Shown one piece after another: positions 50,201-63,008 of a DNA stretch of 64,000 nucleotides. The number at the start of each line of letters is the position of its first letter. The first letter of the stretch is position 1. Source of the DNA: Climacteris rufus (lineage: Eukaryota; Chordata; Aves; Passeriformes; Climacteridae); contig VZRZ01004215.1 in NCBI GenBank assembly GCA_013398175.1, positions 124,001-188,000 on the forward strand, in the 5' to 3' direction. Below the pieces are notes generated by a model, which did not search any database, had not been told where the DNA came from, and was given only the letters and a program-made list of their open reading frames with translations. The translations under genes and the position numbers were made by a program.

Positions 50201-52049
50201 AAATGGTTGTCAACCATATACCTCAACTTAGAGACACAAATAGACCCTTGACTGGGGGGAAGCATCAATAACCAGGGCTTTTAGTGCTGGGCTAACTTTT
50301 TGTACCTAGGGAAACAGTATTTTTCTCTTTAAAGAGCTTTTCACCTGTGTTTGCAGTAGGGATATTATTGATATATAAATGGTGGCAAGGGGTTTTCAGC
50401 CAGAATATACACGTGCAAAAAGCCGTGCATGAAACTGGAATATCTGTCTCCTGGAAATATGGCTCAGGAGAGGGAGAGAACTGGTGTAGGTATGAGCCTC
50501 ACACCTGCACTTTAGAAAGGCACCTTCTACCTGTCCTTCCACCCATCTGTTCCTCACCCAAGGAATCCTGAGAGCTTTTTTTACTCTGTTTCCAGTGCCC
50601 AGGAAAACAGAAAAACTAAAGAATGATGAATGACTTCTGTGTGAAATTGCCTTCCAGGGAACTAACTGCAAATTGCAGTGGATATTAATACTAGTAATTC
50701 AAGCCTAATCAGGGAAAATTAAGAACAAACATTTACTTTGCATCCTACAATCCATGTTGGGACCAGAAAACAAGAACTCTTTTTCACTTTTTGGTACTGT
50801 TTTTCATTTTCTTGGCTTTGTTTAAAGACAATAAGGAGAAGACGAAAGCCATTTCAGGAAAAACTCTCTTGCCACCTGGGATATGGAGAATCAAAGGTGA
50901 AGTTCAGGGTGAAAAATGGGTAGAGAAAGGGCTCTCATGCCTGAGATGGGAGCCTCTGTAGAGGATGAATGTGATGTTGCCTGTTGCTTTGTCAGGTTTT
51001 AGCTGGGAGTTCCCCTTTTGAGTGGAGCTTTACCCCAACCCCTCATCATGCTGGATGCTCAGTGTCAAATTGGCCAGACTGTTCAATTTCCTGCATTAAT
51101 GTGGATCTTCTCTTTGTTTAAATCATGCCTTATGCCAGTTGATTGTAAAAGTGGGACAAACTCAATACACGGTTTGGAAGTCATCCATTTTCCCCATGCA
51201 AAATGTTTCTGGTCAACAAGGTTCAGTGCTTTCACGTAAGCAGCAATTTTATGTTACAGATGGAAAATAAAGTAGTGAAAGTACAATTTCCAGCAAGATT
51301 TTGCTGAACTTTGAACATGAATGAAAGTACAAATTATGATAATCTTATTCTTGCCAAAAGTTGTCTTGCTCCACACCACAAGATGCTCTTTAATGCAAGC
51401 AAAAGCTTTGTGTTTTGGTCCAGTTCAGTTTGAAAGTCAGACGGAGAAAACCTATGTACTGATCCTCCCATGAAATAGTTAATTACCTTGTAATAGGTAA
51501 TATATTCACTTTGTTGTTATCTGTAGAATAGAAATATAATTTAAATAGCATTCACCTTTAGCTTTTATTTTGCTGACTTTTTATACTTCTGTATTTTGTA
51601 CACCATTCTTATTGACTGACCAAGATTAGCAATGCAGATATTTAGCAAGCTTCCCCTCCAACAGTGTTTTATTTTTATTTAGGAGTTTTTACTTTGTAAC
51701 CAGCCAGTCTGTAATTCTGATGAGCTGCGTCAAAGGCTCCCCATGCCAGATCCCGTCTTCATGACATTTTTGGAACTCCAGAAAAAAATAGTGAGGAGTT
51801 AAAAATGTTATCCAACAAGACACTGTAATAGGCAGCTTCCTGAAGAGACTGCAGAAAGTCATAGCATTTATTAGAGAAAAGTAGAAGCTGACTATACTTT
51901 GTTTTTAATGCAAGTAATTATGTCTATTATTTTGATAGAACAGCTTTGACAAGCCACTCAGATGGTTTAAACAGAATCGTTATACGCATATCTGACTCTG
52001 TTACTGTTAAGGGGCTCCGTTGATTTATTAGTGCAGTGTTGCCTTACAC
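47265..52049. other. Noncoding sequence, no gene seen
   Basis: Unique sequence. A 125-codon plus frame (49082-49459) and others are unrecognised and overlap each other in several frames. A CpG-containing string CTCTTATCCGCATCAATTTT near 49931-49950 could mark a small conserved element. No RNA gene or transposon was recognised. Confidence 0.6.
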
Positions 52050-52851
52050 TTGGTTTATTCTTTGGACATGTTTCCAGAGGGTTTAGTTTCACAGTCTCTT
52101 GGGCATCGCATTTTGTTGACTAGCCATCATCTAAACTTGGCCAAGAGCAATCAGATGAGCTTTCCGCCCAAGCTCTATAAGCTACATCTGTTCCCAGTAA
52201 TTGACAACCCAGAAATCCTCCCCCAAAACTCCTCCTTGGGGCATGCTGTATCCTCACTTGCCCTGCAAATCCATCAGTTAGTTGGCTCTGCAGATCAGTC
52301 ACCTGCCTTGTATCCATTGCTTCAGCAAAACTTCCAGTGCTGTGGAAGAGGAGATGTGGTTTGGGAGACAGAGGTGGCATCACAAACAGCGGGAAAGGAA
52401 GGCTGAATATCAAGGAGCATTTGGCAGGACTAAGAGGATGCATCTCAGATAGCACAAGCCCACAGCAGTTGCCCTGTTTTTCCCATGAAAGCCAAGGCAT
52501 TTGGATTTCAGCTGGTCACATTTTCTGGACAGTGTTTGCACCATCACAGAGTTCATGTCCCTGAAGAAGGCATTAGATGAAACTGCAGAGGTTCAATCAC
52601 ATTTCCTGTTTTCTACTACCATGAGACTTAACCTAGGGAAGTGGGTCACAGAGGAGCAGAAAAGGCTGTGGCTCTCTGTGAGCACTGTTACCAGCACAAA
52701 TCCAGTGCACAGCCCCACACCAGCTACTGGGAAGAAAATAAACTTCCCCAGCCCAAATCAGCACGCTGAGGTGTCTCTTTCTGCTTTTATTAATGGGTTT
52801 TTATGTGAGAGCGTGATGGCTGAAAAGCAACCTGCTGCGGTGGCTACATAA
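52050..52851. other. ORF-dense stretch, coding status unclear
   Basis: Plus-strand frames of 118 codons (52050-52406) and 116 codons (52501-52851) and a minus-strand frame of 126 codons (52120-52500) lie together. The stretch is somewhat GC-richer than its flanks, which lowers stop frequency. None shows a motif I recognise, and the two plus frames are not in the same frame. It is probably noncoding; an eroded coding segment cannot be excluded. Confidence 0.3.
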
Positions 52852-55800
52852 ATTTGGAAAACTCTTCTTGAAATCTGTGGTATGACCCGTGTACTATTGT
52901 GTGTCCAAATGGATTTAGTGTATCATAACGCTCCTAGAAAAACAAAAGGACAAAGAAGATGGGATTGCTAAGGGAGACATTAGATTTCATTTCACACTGG
53001 TAATAGTTTAGAGATGTGTGCTGAGCAAAACGGGATTCAATTCTGCGGCACTTTTCTTTTTTATTGCTGCTAAGTGATTTCAATATCCAGTCTAAAGTGA
53101 TACTGAGAGTGTTCGATGGAACGGGGATGAAATCAGGGAGCGCTGGAGGCCCAGAGGAGGCCACAAATCTCAGGTTGACTGGAGGGAGCCTTTTGGAGCC
53201 ATCCCAGCTGACCTTACCAGGTGTTATTTAACCTGGAGGCTGCTGGTAAGTACCTTGCAATGTAAGATATTGTTTGGTGTTAAAGGGAACAACGTGGCCA
53301 GATTGCATTTTGGACATCAATTGATGTTACGTGGTTATGGCTTTGGCCATGAACTTACTGCTCTCAGAAACATTTATGGCTAAAAGTTTATTGCCCAGCT
53401 GTTGCTGCCTGATAGACATATCATAACTGGGAAATGGTCTAAACCCTGTAACCTTTCAATTTATGGCTGCTGGAAGCAGATGAAGATTGCTACACAAACA
53501 CAGAGGCATACCTGTAGTCCACAAGGCGATGGTCTCAAATCTTGTGCTTGGGTGGCACTCCTCAAAGCAAAGAAGCCCCTTTGTGCCATGATGCATATTC
53601 TCCCTCTGATGAACACACAGCTACAAAAGGTGAGTGTTGTTTGTTCTACAAATTCTACAGATTATTATGATGGGATTTATTTCTCAGTTTCTTGCATTTT
53701 AACTCAACTCTTCATAATTTGCTTTGTTTAACAGTGTTTAACAGTATAGGATCCTAAATCAGATGATGATAGCAGGAGCCCAAGAGGCACAGGTGGAACT
53801 GTTGAGAATCTGTGCTTTGGCTTCTGCAGCTTTTGGGCAGAGAACTGAGGAAGTGTGAAATGAGGGCAATGCAGAAAAATCCATCAGACAAAGGCGGTTG
53901 CTCAGTAGGCTCACACATTAGCGAGAGTTTCACAAATCTGTTTTTGTTTTCAGTGTAACAGGGTTACACAGAAAAACAAGTTTCTCTCTGCAACAAAAGG
54001 CTCAGGAGCTACACTGTATTGTCCTCACTATGCTTTTGGAATCCTTTCTATTTCTAGGCATCATCCCATTTTCTCTAACAAAATACTGAGTTGCTGATAA
54101 AGTGCCATGAAATTTGAAAAACAAAACAAAACCAACCAATCTGTGAGAGGATTTTAAATTCGTGTCTTGCGGTTAAACAACCTTGGCTTTTTTTTCTGGA
54201 ACCAAAAGGCTCCTAACCTGTGTTAGCATAGAATATTTTGTACAGTTTCTGTGGAGTTCTTTGAGAACAAACTTCTGCTTTTTGTCTTACCTAGCTGCAT
54301 AGTATTTTGGTTTAAAACTGCTTTGAGTAAATAATGCACAAAACCAGCCGGGGTTTGGTCAAACCTTCCTATGGCTTTATTTAGCCCCTGTGCTGTGTTT
54401 CCATTTGAATGCACAAATGGTGCTGTCACTTGATGCAATGTGCAAGGCTGTGTAAGGAGGAAAAGTGAGCTCTCAGCACTTGGCCCATTAGAAATGCCCT
54501 CAGCAGCGCAGTGTAATTGTGGCCAGGCAGCCATTTAGCTTTCAACAAGTTTGCTTTGAAGAGCCCTGCCAAAGGCAGCAGAGGTGCATTCGTGTCTGTG
54601 CGTGGCACTCCTGGGAGCAGGGCACAGTGCCCAGCGTTCCCACCTATCCTGCCCCCTGGGCACCCAGGGGCTCCAGACATTCATACTGCCTTCCCCACTG
54701 GGCCTTTATGTGAAGTGACAGCTCTGGCAGCAGACATGACTTCTGCAGAGTCATCAATGATTGCTTCTAAAGCTTCATTAGCAGTGCAGAGCACACCGGC
54801 AGTGCCGTGCTCAGATTTGAACTGGCACCGTTTAATTTTTCTATATATGAGCAGATAATTTGCTTTGTGCTAAGATACTTTGCCTATGTAATAATTTATT
54901 GGCTTCTATAGCATCCAGGGACCTTATTTTTTAAGACACAGAATGCATTTGTAAAATGTGTGTTCCTGGTATTATTATTTTTAATTTTCTCTTGGCAACT
55001 GAATTTTCTTCTCTGCTGCAGAGAATAATGAAACGAGATGTGTTTGCTGGATTCCAGTTTACTTTCAGAAATCACAGTGGCAATTTACATATGTTTTACC
55101 CTTACATCAAGATTTTCACTATTTACCATAACTGGATTAGATTCTAGTTATGTGCAGAACTGACTGGAAAATAAACTGGCATCCTGATTTGCATTCATTC
55201 TGCACCAGTGGTTCCCCTGTCAAATTTGTTCAGTGTGGGAGATTTGGCCAAGAGCTGGGTTTGTGTATTACCTGTTACTGCAGGCAAAAGCTTCAAGTAT
55301 GTGTTGGCCCAAATCCCTGACGTACATAAGGAGTGACATCCTGTTGTGCAGGAATAGGAATATTGGAATTACAATGCACTTAGTGCTCAGTGTAGAAGAG
55401 GGCTGGGGGCAGGTTTGTGCCAGATAGCCAGGAGCCCTCATTTAGAGGGTGTGAAAATAGCTGCTGAATGGGAGGTGACTGCAGCCTGTGACTTTCAGGT
55501 AGCCTTCTGCTCCCAATCCTGCCCTCCAGGGCAGAGGGGTCGGGTTTGGGGGATGTGTTGATCAGACAGCAAAAGAGCTGGCTGTTAGCAGCATGTGGAT
55601 GTGCTAAAATCTCCCCTTCCAACTGAAGGTGTGTGATTTCAGGGCACAAACACTTTAACTTACTTGTCTTTTTTCTACTGTTTCCTCCTCAGGGATTTTG
55701 TTATAGGCATAGCTAACTACAGACAACAGTACCCAGTGAAAGTTAGGAACCAAATGCTGGTGTGTGTTTATAAAATATGCAGTAATACTCAACGTTCTAT

Positions 55801-57339
55801 GCTAAGAAAATACTGCCTTTCTGTACTTACTTTCCAGCCTTATTTTTCCTTATTTTTCTTTTTTCATGCAAAAAGGAAAAATTAGGCCTAATGCCAGACT
55901 ACCACTCTGGGGTGCCTTTTGTTCTTTGTTGACTCCTAGGCAGAACCCAGTCCTGTTCAATACAGGACATGGATTTTCCTCATGTACTGAGTTAAGTATT
56001 TGTTTCACCAGCCCTTTTTCACTCTGGTGTCAGACAAAATTTTAGTAGAGAAGTATAAATCACCCTTTTCCCTGCTGTTCACTGTTGCTATCACTGAACT
56101 GTTGCAGTCAAACCCCATGTCCTGATGTATAGGCCAACACTATCACCTCACCAATAGATTGGTGTTGATGTTATGCAAATTTATATTTGTCATTATTCCT
56201 CTTTCCATCTAATAGAGAGAGGGACTCACATTTAGTACAAATGTTTCAGCTTGAGCTAGGCAGATTTGTTAAAAGTTAGAACAATTGAAATTGAATGTAA
56301 AGCTGTGCTAACCAATATAAAGTTTCTGAAGCCTCTGCTAGAGCATCACCCTCACTTTGCAGCATTGTGCTTCTTGGGCACACATTCACACTCCTAAAGC
56401 TTGGCCTCTCTGGACAGAAAAAGAGAACTTTGAGCCATATCCTGATTATCTTCTGGTGTGGTCTGTTCATTGGTAGTGAGTTGTGTAACCTCTGAGATCC
56501 TTTGTTGATGAGACTTCTCAGTAAAATCCATGAGAAATTCAGTGGTGCAAGATGGACTCTGTCCTCCTCTGCAGAGGAGAGAAGCCCTGGATTGTCTTTG
56601 GCCACTTGCACGTGTATTTCAACAACAAACACATCTCCTGTCCTCATTCTCCAGCTTTCCTCACCAAAATGTGAGAAACAAGGTAAACATAAAAGTGGTC
56701 TGATCTGGGCTGAGCGGAATGGACATGTGTGGAAGGGCTTGCTTCCATGCAGAAGTAGCAAAAGATACAAATTTTAGGAAAAGAGAGATGTGAAAGAGGC
56801 TGTTTGGGATGACAACACTGCTCTGTGAATTAACAGACAACTCTATAGATACCATATTGAAAGTCCAGCCCCCTTTTCTCATTTTACCAGGGAAAAGTTT
56901 GCAAGACCTCACAGCAAGGTTAGAGCTCTGTTGTGTGTCCCTGGGTGGTGACATGCATCAGTGCTTTGGTTTGTGCTGTTGTCACATTCCTCAAGCAGAA
57001 TTATGGCTTTGGCATACTCAGAGATTCGGTGTAAACCTGCTTGTGTCAGTGCTCTGAGAGACAAGACACAACTCAGGGCTGATTCCAAGTAATAATTTAT
57101 CTCCATCCCTACAGAGTTTTCATTAGGGACAGAGAGGAGCTCATTAAACTCTAGAACGCCCAGGTTTTCACCTGCTCAGATACATCTATCTTGTATTCAC
57201 TAGAAGGGGCTGAAAAATACTTAAATTAGTCCTTCAAAAAGATCTTTCATCAAGAGGCAAAATAAATCTCAATGTACTTTAAAATCCAGCTTGTTATGTT
57301 TCACCTGCTAGAAGCTGCAAGTGAACTCTTGTTTGCATC
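52852..57339. other. Noncoding sequence, no gene seen
   Basis: A donor-like AAAAG|GTGAGT at about 53630 ends a 77-codon open stretch, but no matching acceptor or homology is seen. The longest gap-free frame of the window (164 codons, minus strand, 56276-56770) lies here and is unrecognised. The stretch 54720-54840 (CATCAATGATTGC, TTCATTAGCAGTG, GGCACCGTTTAATTT) has an enhancer-like texture. Confidence 0.55.
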
Positions 57340-57650
57340 CAGGCCAGGAGCAGTTGCACACCTCCTTACTTGTTTAATTAGCATTTGTATAGGAGCTCTT
57401 GGCCCACTCCCTGCAGACACAAAAATGGGATTAATTGTGTGGGGAGTACATAGGCAGAGTGTGATATCATTAGCAATAAAATGAACACGTCTCAGGAGCT
57501 GAACAGATTAGTACCAAACAAACTGATAAATGTTATGGTAATGATGCCCTGATATTATCTGATGGCCAAGTGGCCGCTCTAAGAGATCCTGAAGATCTCA
57601 GTTCTAATTGACAGTGACATCTTGGTACTCATAAGATAATCGTGATGCTG
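57340..57650. promoter_or_regulatory. Candidate conserved noncoding element
   Basis: A dense set of homeodomain-type sites (TTTAATTAGC, GGGATTAATTG, CATTAGCAATAAAATG, TCTAATTGACAG) sits in about 300 bp, with AACACGTCTC and GTGGCCGCTC supplying CpGs. TAATTGACAG combines a homeodomain core with a TALE (TGACAG) core. No coding frame or repeat explains it. It resembles a developmental enhancer; conservation was not tested. Confidence 0.3.
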
Positions 57651-60650
57651 GTGGAAAGTGAATTGATGGGGATACACAAAACTGGTGACAGGCAAAAGGG
57701 CACCAGGAAGGGCTTCCTTAAGTAGTAGGACACTTTAGTGAATGCCAAAAATACCTCTCATTGTTCTCATTTCTGCTCTTTGGGTTTTGGTTTTGTGTGT
57801 TTTTTAAATATATGGTAATTCTTTTATCCTTTTTATGTTTTATTTAATCTCACAGTATCAGTGTTCCAGCTGCTTTAAACAGAGAACATTCCTGTGACCT
57901 GTTTCAGAGAGAAAGTATTTTAAATTTTCTAAGCCTTTCCTACTATAAAATTTCCCATTAAACACCTGACATCTGAAGATAACCTGTACCCAGCTTAGTC
58001 TGGTATCAGGGCTCCTTTGTTGCTACTGCTTTTATGCAATGAGCAGTGCATGAGCAAAATTTTACTTAGTCATGCTGATCCTCCTAATATTTCCAGCACA
58101 GCAGAATGTTGCAATGAAATAAAACTAAAAAATGGCTAATTTCACCAGACTGTGCTTTTACTTGAGGGTAACTACCACAATATAACCTTCCTGGCTCTGT
58201 ACCATTGCCAGGAGGTAACAAATGTGCCAAATAAAAGCTGTTGCAAAGCTCTTCTCATGGTCTAGAAGTCTGGTCTAGTTTTCTCTAGATACAGCACACT
58301 TTTGTGTTTCTGTAATTATATTTCAGTCACATGTATAAAATCAATCCTTCAGACTTGAAATGACTTGCTGCTTTTGATTCATCATGTAGGGGCACATTTT
58401 AATTCTCCAAGAAGGTTAATAGCTTCATGCATTCATTGTTTAAGTAATTCCTTAAATCCTCAATGCTTACATGAGCAACTTTACTGGCTTATATTTTCTT
58501 TTATTGAAACATATTGCAGGAAATACCTTAGAGCCTACTTCATTAAGTTCCATTGTAAAATGCTGTGTGCCTCAGAAAGAAAGAATACTAATCTGTAATA
58601 CTTGCTTTCTTAAAGGGAGGCCTCAACTCTTTATTAGGCAAACGGCAATAAGTATCTCTCAACTTCATTAGAAACACCAATAGGTGCTTCTGTTCTGCTG
58701 CTGCTGAAGGCAGGGGAAAAAGATTTCCCTTCTTCAAGGATCAGTGTAATACCAGGATTAGAATAAAGTTAGCTAAGAAAATGTTGATTCATCCATATTT
58801 TCACCTCAAGTTAAGATAATGTTACTCATAGCCTGGGTAAAACAAAAATCCCCCTTTTTTCCCCAGGAATTAGAATTTTTTTATTACGATTTTGAGTATA
58901 CAGAGATGGAACTGCAGAATGATAGAGCTGAGATCCAAATGGGACTCCATGGAGTTGCATAGATGTTTGTGAAAAGCTGTGCTGATTGAAATGGCCCTGT
59001 GAGTTCATAATGAATTGCTTTCCATGGTGGTTGGTTGGGTTTGATTCCTTTTGCTGCAGCTGGCTTATTTGATGATGATGCTGGGTGATCGAACTCAGTG
59101 AAAATGTATTGATTTTCTAAAAATTCCGTTTTTTGAAATGCTCTTACACTGTGTTTTTATATACATTTACTCATAACTTAATTGCTATATCTATAAGCTA
59201 CTGCTCATCCTGCTGATGTAGCTTAAAGAGCCATATAAAGCTGGGAAAAAGGTTCAAGAGATCTTTCTGGAGTAAAGAAGGAATTAAAGTTTTTCAAAGG
59301 CTAAATTCCTCAGGATTTGTGTCAGCTTGTTGCCTACATATTGTTGACACCTCATCTAAACTATCTGTTGACTTTATATTTAAGGGTTCATGCCACTAAA
59401 TTATTGAGCTCAGTAGGTCAAATAGTGCATATTCAGGAGATTTAAAGACATTTTTACAGCTGAAGAAAAAAAAACACAAAAAAGAGCAGCTTAATGTCTG
59501 TTTTAAAACTGTTAAACCTGCAGAAATTCCTAAAGTATAAAATGGAAAACATCACTGCCTGCTGTGCTTGGTCTGCTTCTAAGGGAAGCTGTGTGATGGA
59601 ACATTTCCAGTGAGGAAGGGAAACAGTCTGAGCAGAGGAGAACACAGAATCAGCAGTGATGGTTATTGTGTGAAAGATGATTAAAACAACTGCTAATGCA
59701 CTCTGTGCTTAATGGATCTTTGAATGTAAATATCTCTCATTGATCCTCCCAGACAGTGGCACTCAGAAGCACTGCCGAGTACCTCCCTTCTTGTGGAGTT
59801 TATTGCAATCTCATTATTTATTTCACTTTTGAAAATAGGCTTTATATTTTACTGCTTATGGAAAAGGAACAGTGTAATAAGAAGCTGGGATTGAACAGCA
59901 GTGGCTTCCTCTGCTGAAGAAAGAGCTGTGGAAACTGGATATTGTGCAAACCTCCTCAGCAAAAGGGGCAGGTAGATCGATTTTTAAATGACTGGCAATG
60001 AACACTCCATATCATTAAATCTTGGAAGTTGGAGCTGGAAACCTTAGCTGAATACAGACTCTTTTTTAGCCTAAAAGTTTTAGATTTGATGTAAGAATTA
60101 CTGCAGGACATTTTCTGGTCTCTGTTATATGGAAGATATCAAACCTCTAGATCACAGGGAGGAAGATAGCTGCCAATTAACCTCAGTGCTTGTGCTAGAC
60201 CTTGAGAGCTTCACAAGCCTCTGCTGATTTACCTTCAGTTCCTGGAAGAAGCTGGCAATGACAGCAGTTGATTCCTAACTGTATGGGCTGGGTTTCATTT
60301 AATTCATAATTTTTCATTACAGCTTCTGGGTCTGTAGTTTTTGTCTTAATTATTTCTGTAAGACTTTCTTTCAATTCTCAGCTTACAGGATAATAAGGCA
60401 TGTGGACATTCACACTCAACTCCTCCCCATCAAGGATTAGGATTTAAACCACATGAAGTTATTTTGTTTATCTGTATTTTTCATCTGCATTGGGTACTAC
60501 TATTAGCACTCAGGTTTGTTTGTTTTCTTTGTGGGTTTTTTGTATGTTTGTTTGTTTTCCAGTGCCCTTAATGTATCACACTTGATATATTGTTGAACCC
60601 CTCCATAGTTCATTAGTGCAGCACAGCTCCCTGATGAATTGGGATGAGCT

Positions 60651-60663
60651 TGCTGAGTCAGCT
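60651..60663. promoter_or_regulatory. MARE / AP-1-like site
   Basis: TGCTGAGTCAGCT matches the 13-bp MAF recognition element TGCTGA(G/C)TCAGCA at 12 of 13 positions and contains a perfect AP-1 core TGAGTCA. Large MAF, small MAF-NRF/BACH or AP-1 dimers bind such sites. Occupancy cannot be judged from sequence. Confidence 0.35.
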
Positions 60664-61335
60664 GACAGAAGAAAGAGAGGAATCATGTTTGGCAGCAGCA
60701 CGGAGTTATTTTGGCTTAAGGTGAGAATGACCCAACATTTGTCAGCTGTTGTTTATTCTCTTGTCCCCTGCTGCACGAGGAGTTGCTTTTATTGTTAGTG
60801 TCACTGCGTATTTATGGGTTTGTTTTGCACTTTGTGGGCAAGGTGGAGAGGTTTGTGCAATGATCCTTGGAGATATTGTGTCTTCAATGAGAAGGTTTTC
60901 ACAGAAGTTAAGTGCCCAGGTACTGCTCATGCTCTCGAGCAACACAGACACTGCTCATGGTCATGAGATCAAATTCAGGTCTTGGGACAAAGGTCACTTT
61001 GCTGTTTTACTGGTCATGTAACATGTACCGAGTCATGACAGGCCAGTGAGTTACACACAAGCACCCCAGGGTGATATTTAAGGACAGAACTTTTTTTTGC
61101 AGATATTCTGTAGGAAGAGGTCAGTCTGCAATACCAAAGTGGCAAAGGATTGCTTCAGACCATAAGGTAAGAAGGAAACTCCTCTTGAAGAAGCAGCACA
61201 AATTGTTTTGGTTGACACTACAAAACAAGATAAATACCACATGGCCTCTTGGGTCAGCTGCCTGTGTAGGACCCTGTGAGGACTCTTTGTAAAATTTATG
61301 CACACTGAGCAGTTTAGGATCATATGGCTGGTTTG

Positions 61336-61348
61336 TTTTTTTTTTTTT
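61336..61348. repeat. T13 homopolymer
   Basis: Thirteen consecutive T followed by GGC and another T8 run. Confidence 0.9.
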
Positions 61349-62539
61349 GGCTTTTTTTTCCCTTAACCCTGCTGTTCAAGATAAACTGTAGCAAAATGGG
61401 ATAGCATTTTGATTGCTGTAATCAGATCTACCACACTTAAATGTTCTGGAGTGTTTTTCATCTCCTAATTTTCAGCTATCAGTAGCATTTATGACCCACT
61501 TTTCTTCCTCTTGAAATCACAGCTTCTGAAACAGAGCACCAGGAGAGGCTGTCAGCAGCCTTTTAAACTTTGAACTCCTGTTTTTCAGCACCTCAATAAT
61601 GTTTTTTGTCCCTTCTATTACAGGAGAAGAGGACAGGAAGCTCTTCTGGTTCATGACTGCTCCTTGTTGTTCCCTGATTATGCTAAGATTTCAAGGGTAA
61701 CATTAAAAAAAGCCCTAAAAAAATATATGGCTGATTCCCTCCTTAGTTTAATGGGCTATAGCTACTAGTGGATTTTAAAAAACCTAGCCTAAACTATTAA
61801 TTTTTTAAATTTTCCTCCTTTATTTTATCAACAAATGTAATTAAACTGACCACAAAAGAGCCCAGAAATATGAGTACAAAAGATATTGGATTTTTTGACA
61901 GATATGAACGTGCTAATTAGCTGTCAGTTCGGCCATGTTAAAAAAAAATGAGGTCTTTAGTACACATCTCTACTGCTTTTTAGTAAAAATAATCAGAAAA
62001 GTACCAAATGTCAAAGAATAAATAATAAAGCTTTCAGCATATTGTGATAATATTGGTAAATCTTACTGATGTGCTATTTATAAAAAAAATACAGTGCTGA
62101 AAGTCTAATGAGATTCTGCACTGTTGAATCTCCCTCTAGTTCTGAGAACAAGGCCATTTATACTCTTTTCTAGAGTTATTTAAATTGTTTCTTTTATCTT
62201 GTATGGTTTTGCACTAATGTTTCTTTTTAAGTTCTGTTTTTGTGGGCCTCCTTTCTCCTTGCTCCTTATTGAAGTGCTGAGGATTATTTGATTCAAACCC
62301 ATTAACTTTCCCATGGTTTTCAATCAAGGCCTTTGCAAAATGCCCAGTTGCTCAATGGCTTTAATGGAAAATATAGATTGCTTCATATTTGATTTAGACC
62401 TCACCCCTCTGCTTGTTTGCTTTTTTCCCCCTCAGCTTATACAGCTTTGCATGATTTTTCTCAGTCTTTTCTTAGCATAAGCATGTAAGTTGGACAATTG
62501 CTCTGCCTCTAATTATTTCTGCACTGCACTGAAAGTATA

Positions 62540-62560
62540 ACTGGAAAGTTACTTTCCAGT
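62540..62560. repeat. Perfect 21-bp palindrome
   Basis: Arms ACTGGAAAGT (62540-62549) and ACTTTCCAGT (62551-62560) are exact reverse complements around one central T. Each arm carries a GGAAA core. It could be a symmetric transcription-factor site or a chance inverted repeat. Confidence 0.9.
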
Positions 62561-62941
62561 GATGTACTTGCAGTTGATGTCCTGAAAATGAAAACTTTCA
62601 GTGGGAAATCCAGGTTTTGCTGGAGTTAAGGAAAACTTCTTCTTAAGTGAACATTTTTTCCAATCCACCTAGGCACGCAGGTCTAAATATAATTAATAAT
62701 TAGATCCTGAGAGTGTACAATATATGAGCAAGTGACAGTATGGTTTGGATGGGTAAGGTGGGCTTTTGCTGCAGCAGAGGTAATTTCTGTTTGTGTCTCT
62801 TACAGGTGTTGTCACTGCCTGAAAGGAATAATACACAGAATAAAAAGGCAGGCAAGTGGCTGTATAGATATTATTTTTCTTTTGAAGAGATTTTGTTGTT
62901 CGTGTGGGCTGCAGGTGGAAGGAAGTGTTGCTCTTTTCCGG

Positions 62942-63008
62942 TAGTCTAAAAGCATCTGGAAAAGTGAAGGTAATNTAGTCTAAAAGCATCTGGAAAAGTG
63001 AAGGTAAT
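62942..63008. other. Single-N join flanked by a 33-bp exact duplication
   Basis: The 33 bases at 62942-62974 (beginning TAGTCTAAAAGC) are repeated exactly at 62976-63008, with one N at 62975 between them. This is the usual signature of two contigs with unmerged overlapping ends joined by a token gap, so the true sequence probably contains one copy. Confidence 0.9.

Larger units (their letters stand above)
57651..62539. other. Noncoding sequence, no gene seen
   Basis: Unique sequence with T-rich tracts (GGGTTTTTT at 60533-60541, T13 at 61336-61348) and a MARE-like site at 60651-60663. The stretch around 59640-59890 (GATGATTAAAAC, GCTTAATGGATC, TTTATTGCAATC) has an enhancer-like look. Open frames are at most 90 codons and unrecognised. 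Confidence 0.6.

Noticed and set aside
53402..53731. 109-codon frame with an AAG|GTGAGT donor inside
   Set aside because: Only the donor is good; no acceptor, homology or partner exon was found.
55205..55217. CAGTGGTTCCCCT as a hAT-transposon end
   Set aside because: It only loosely resembles a hAT terminus and no matching inverted end was found nearby.
56276..56770. 164-codon minus-strand frame, the longest without N
   Set aside because: No motif or family is recognised and no exon signals stand out. A frame of this length is not surprising by chance in 64 kb read in six frames.
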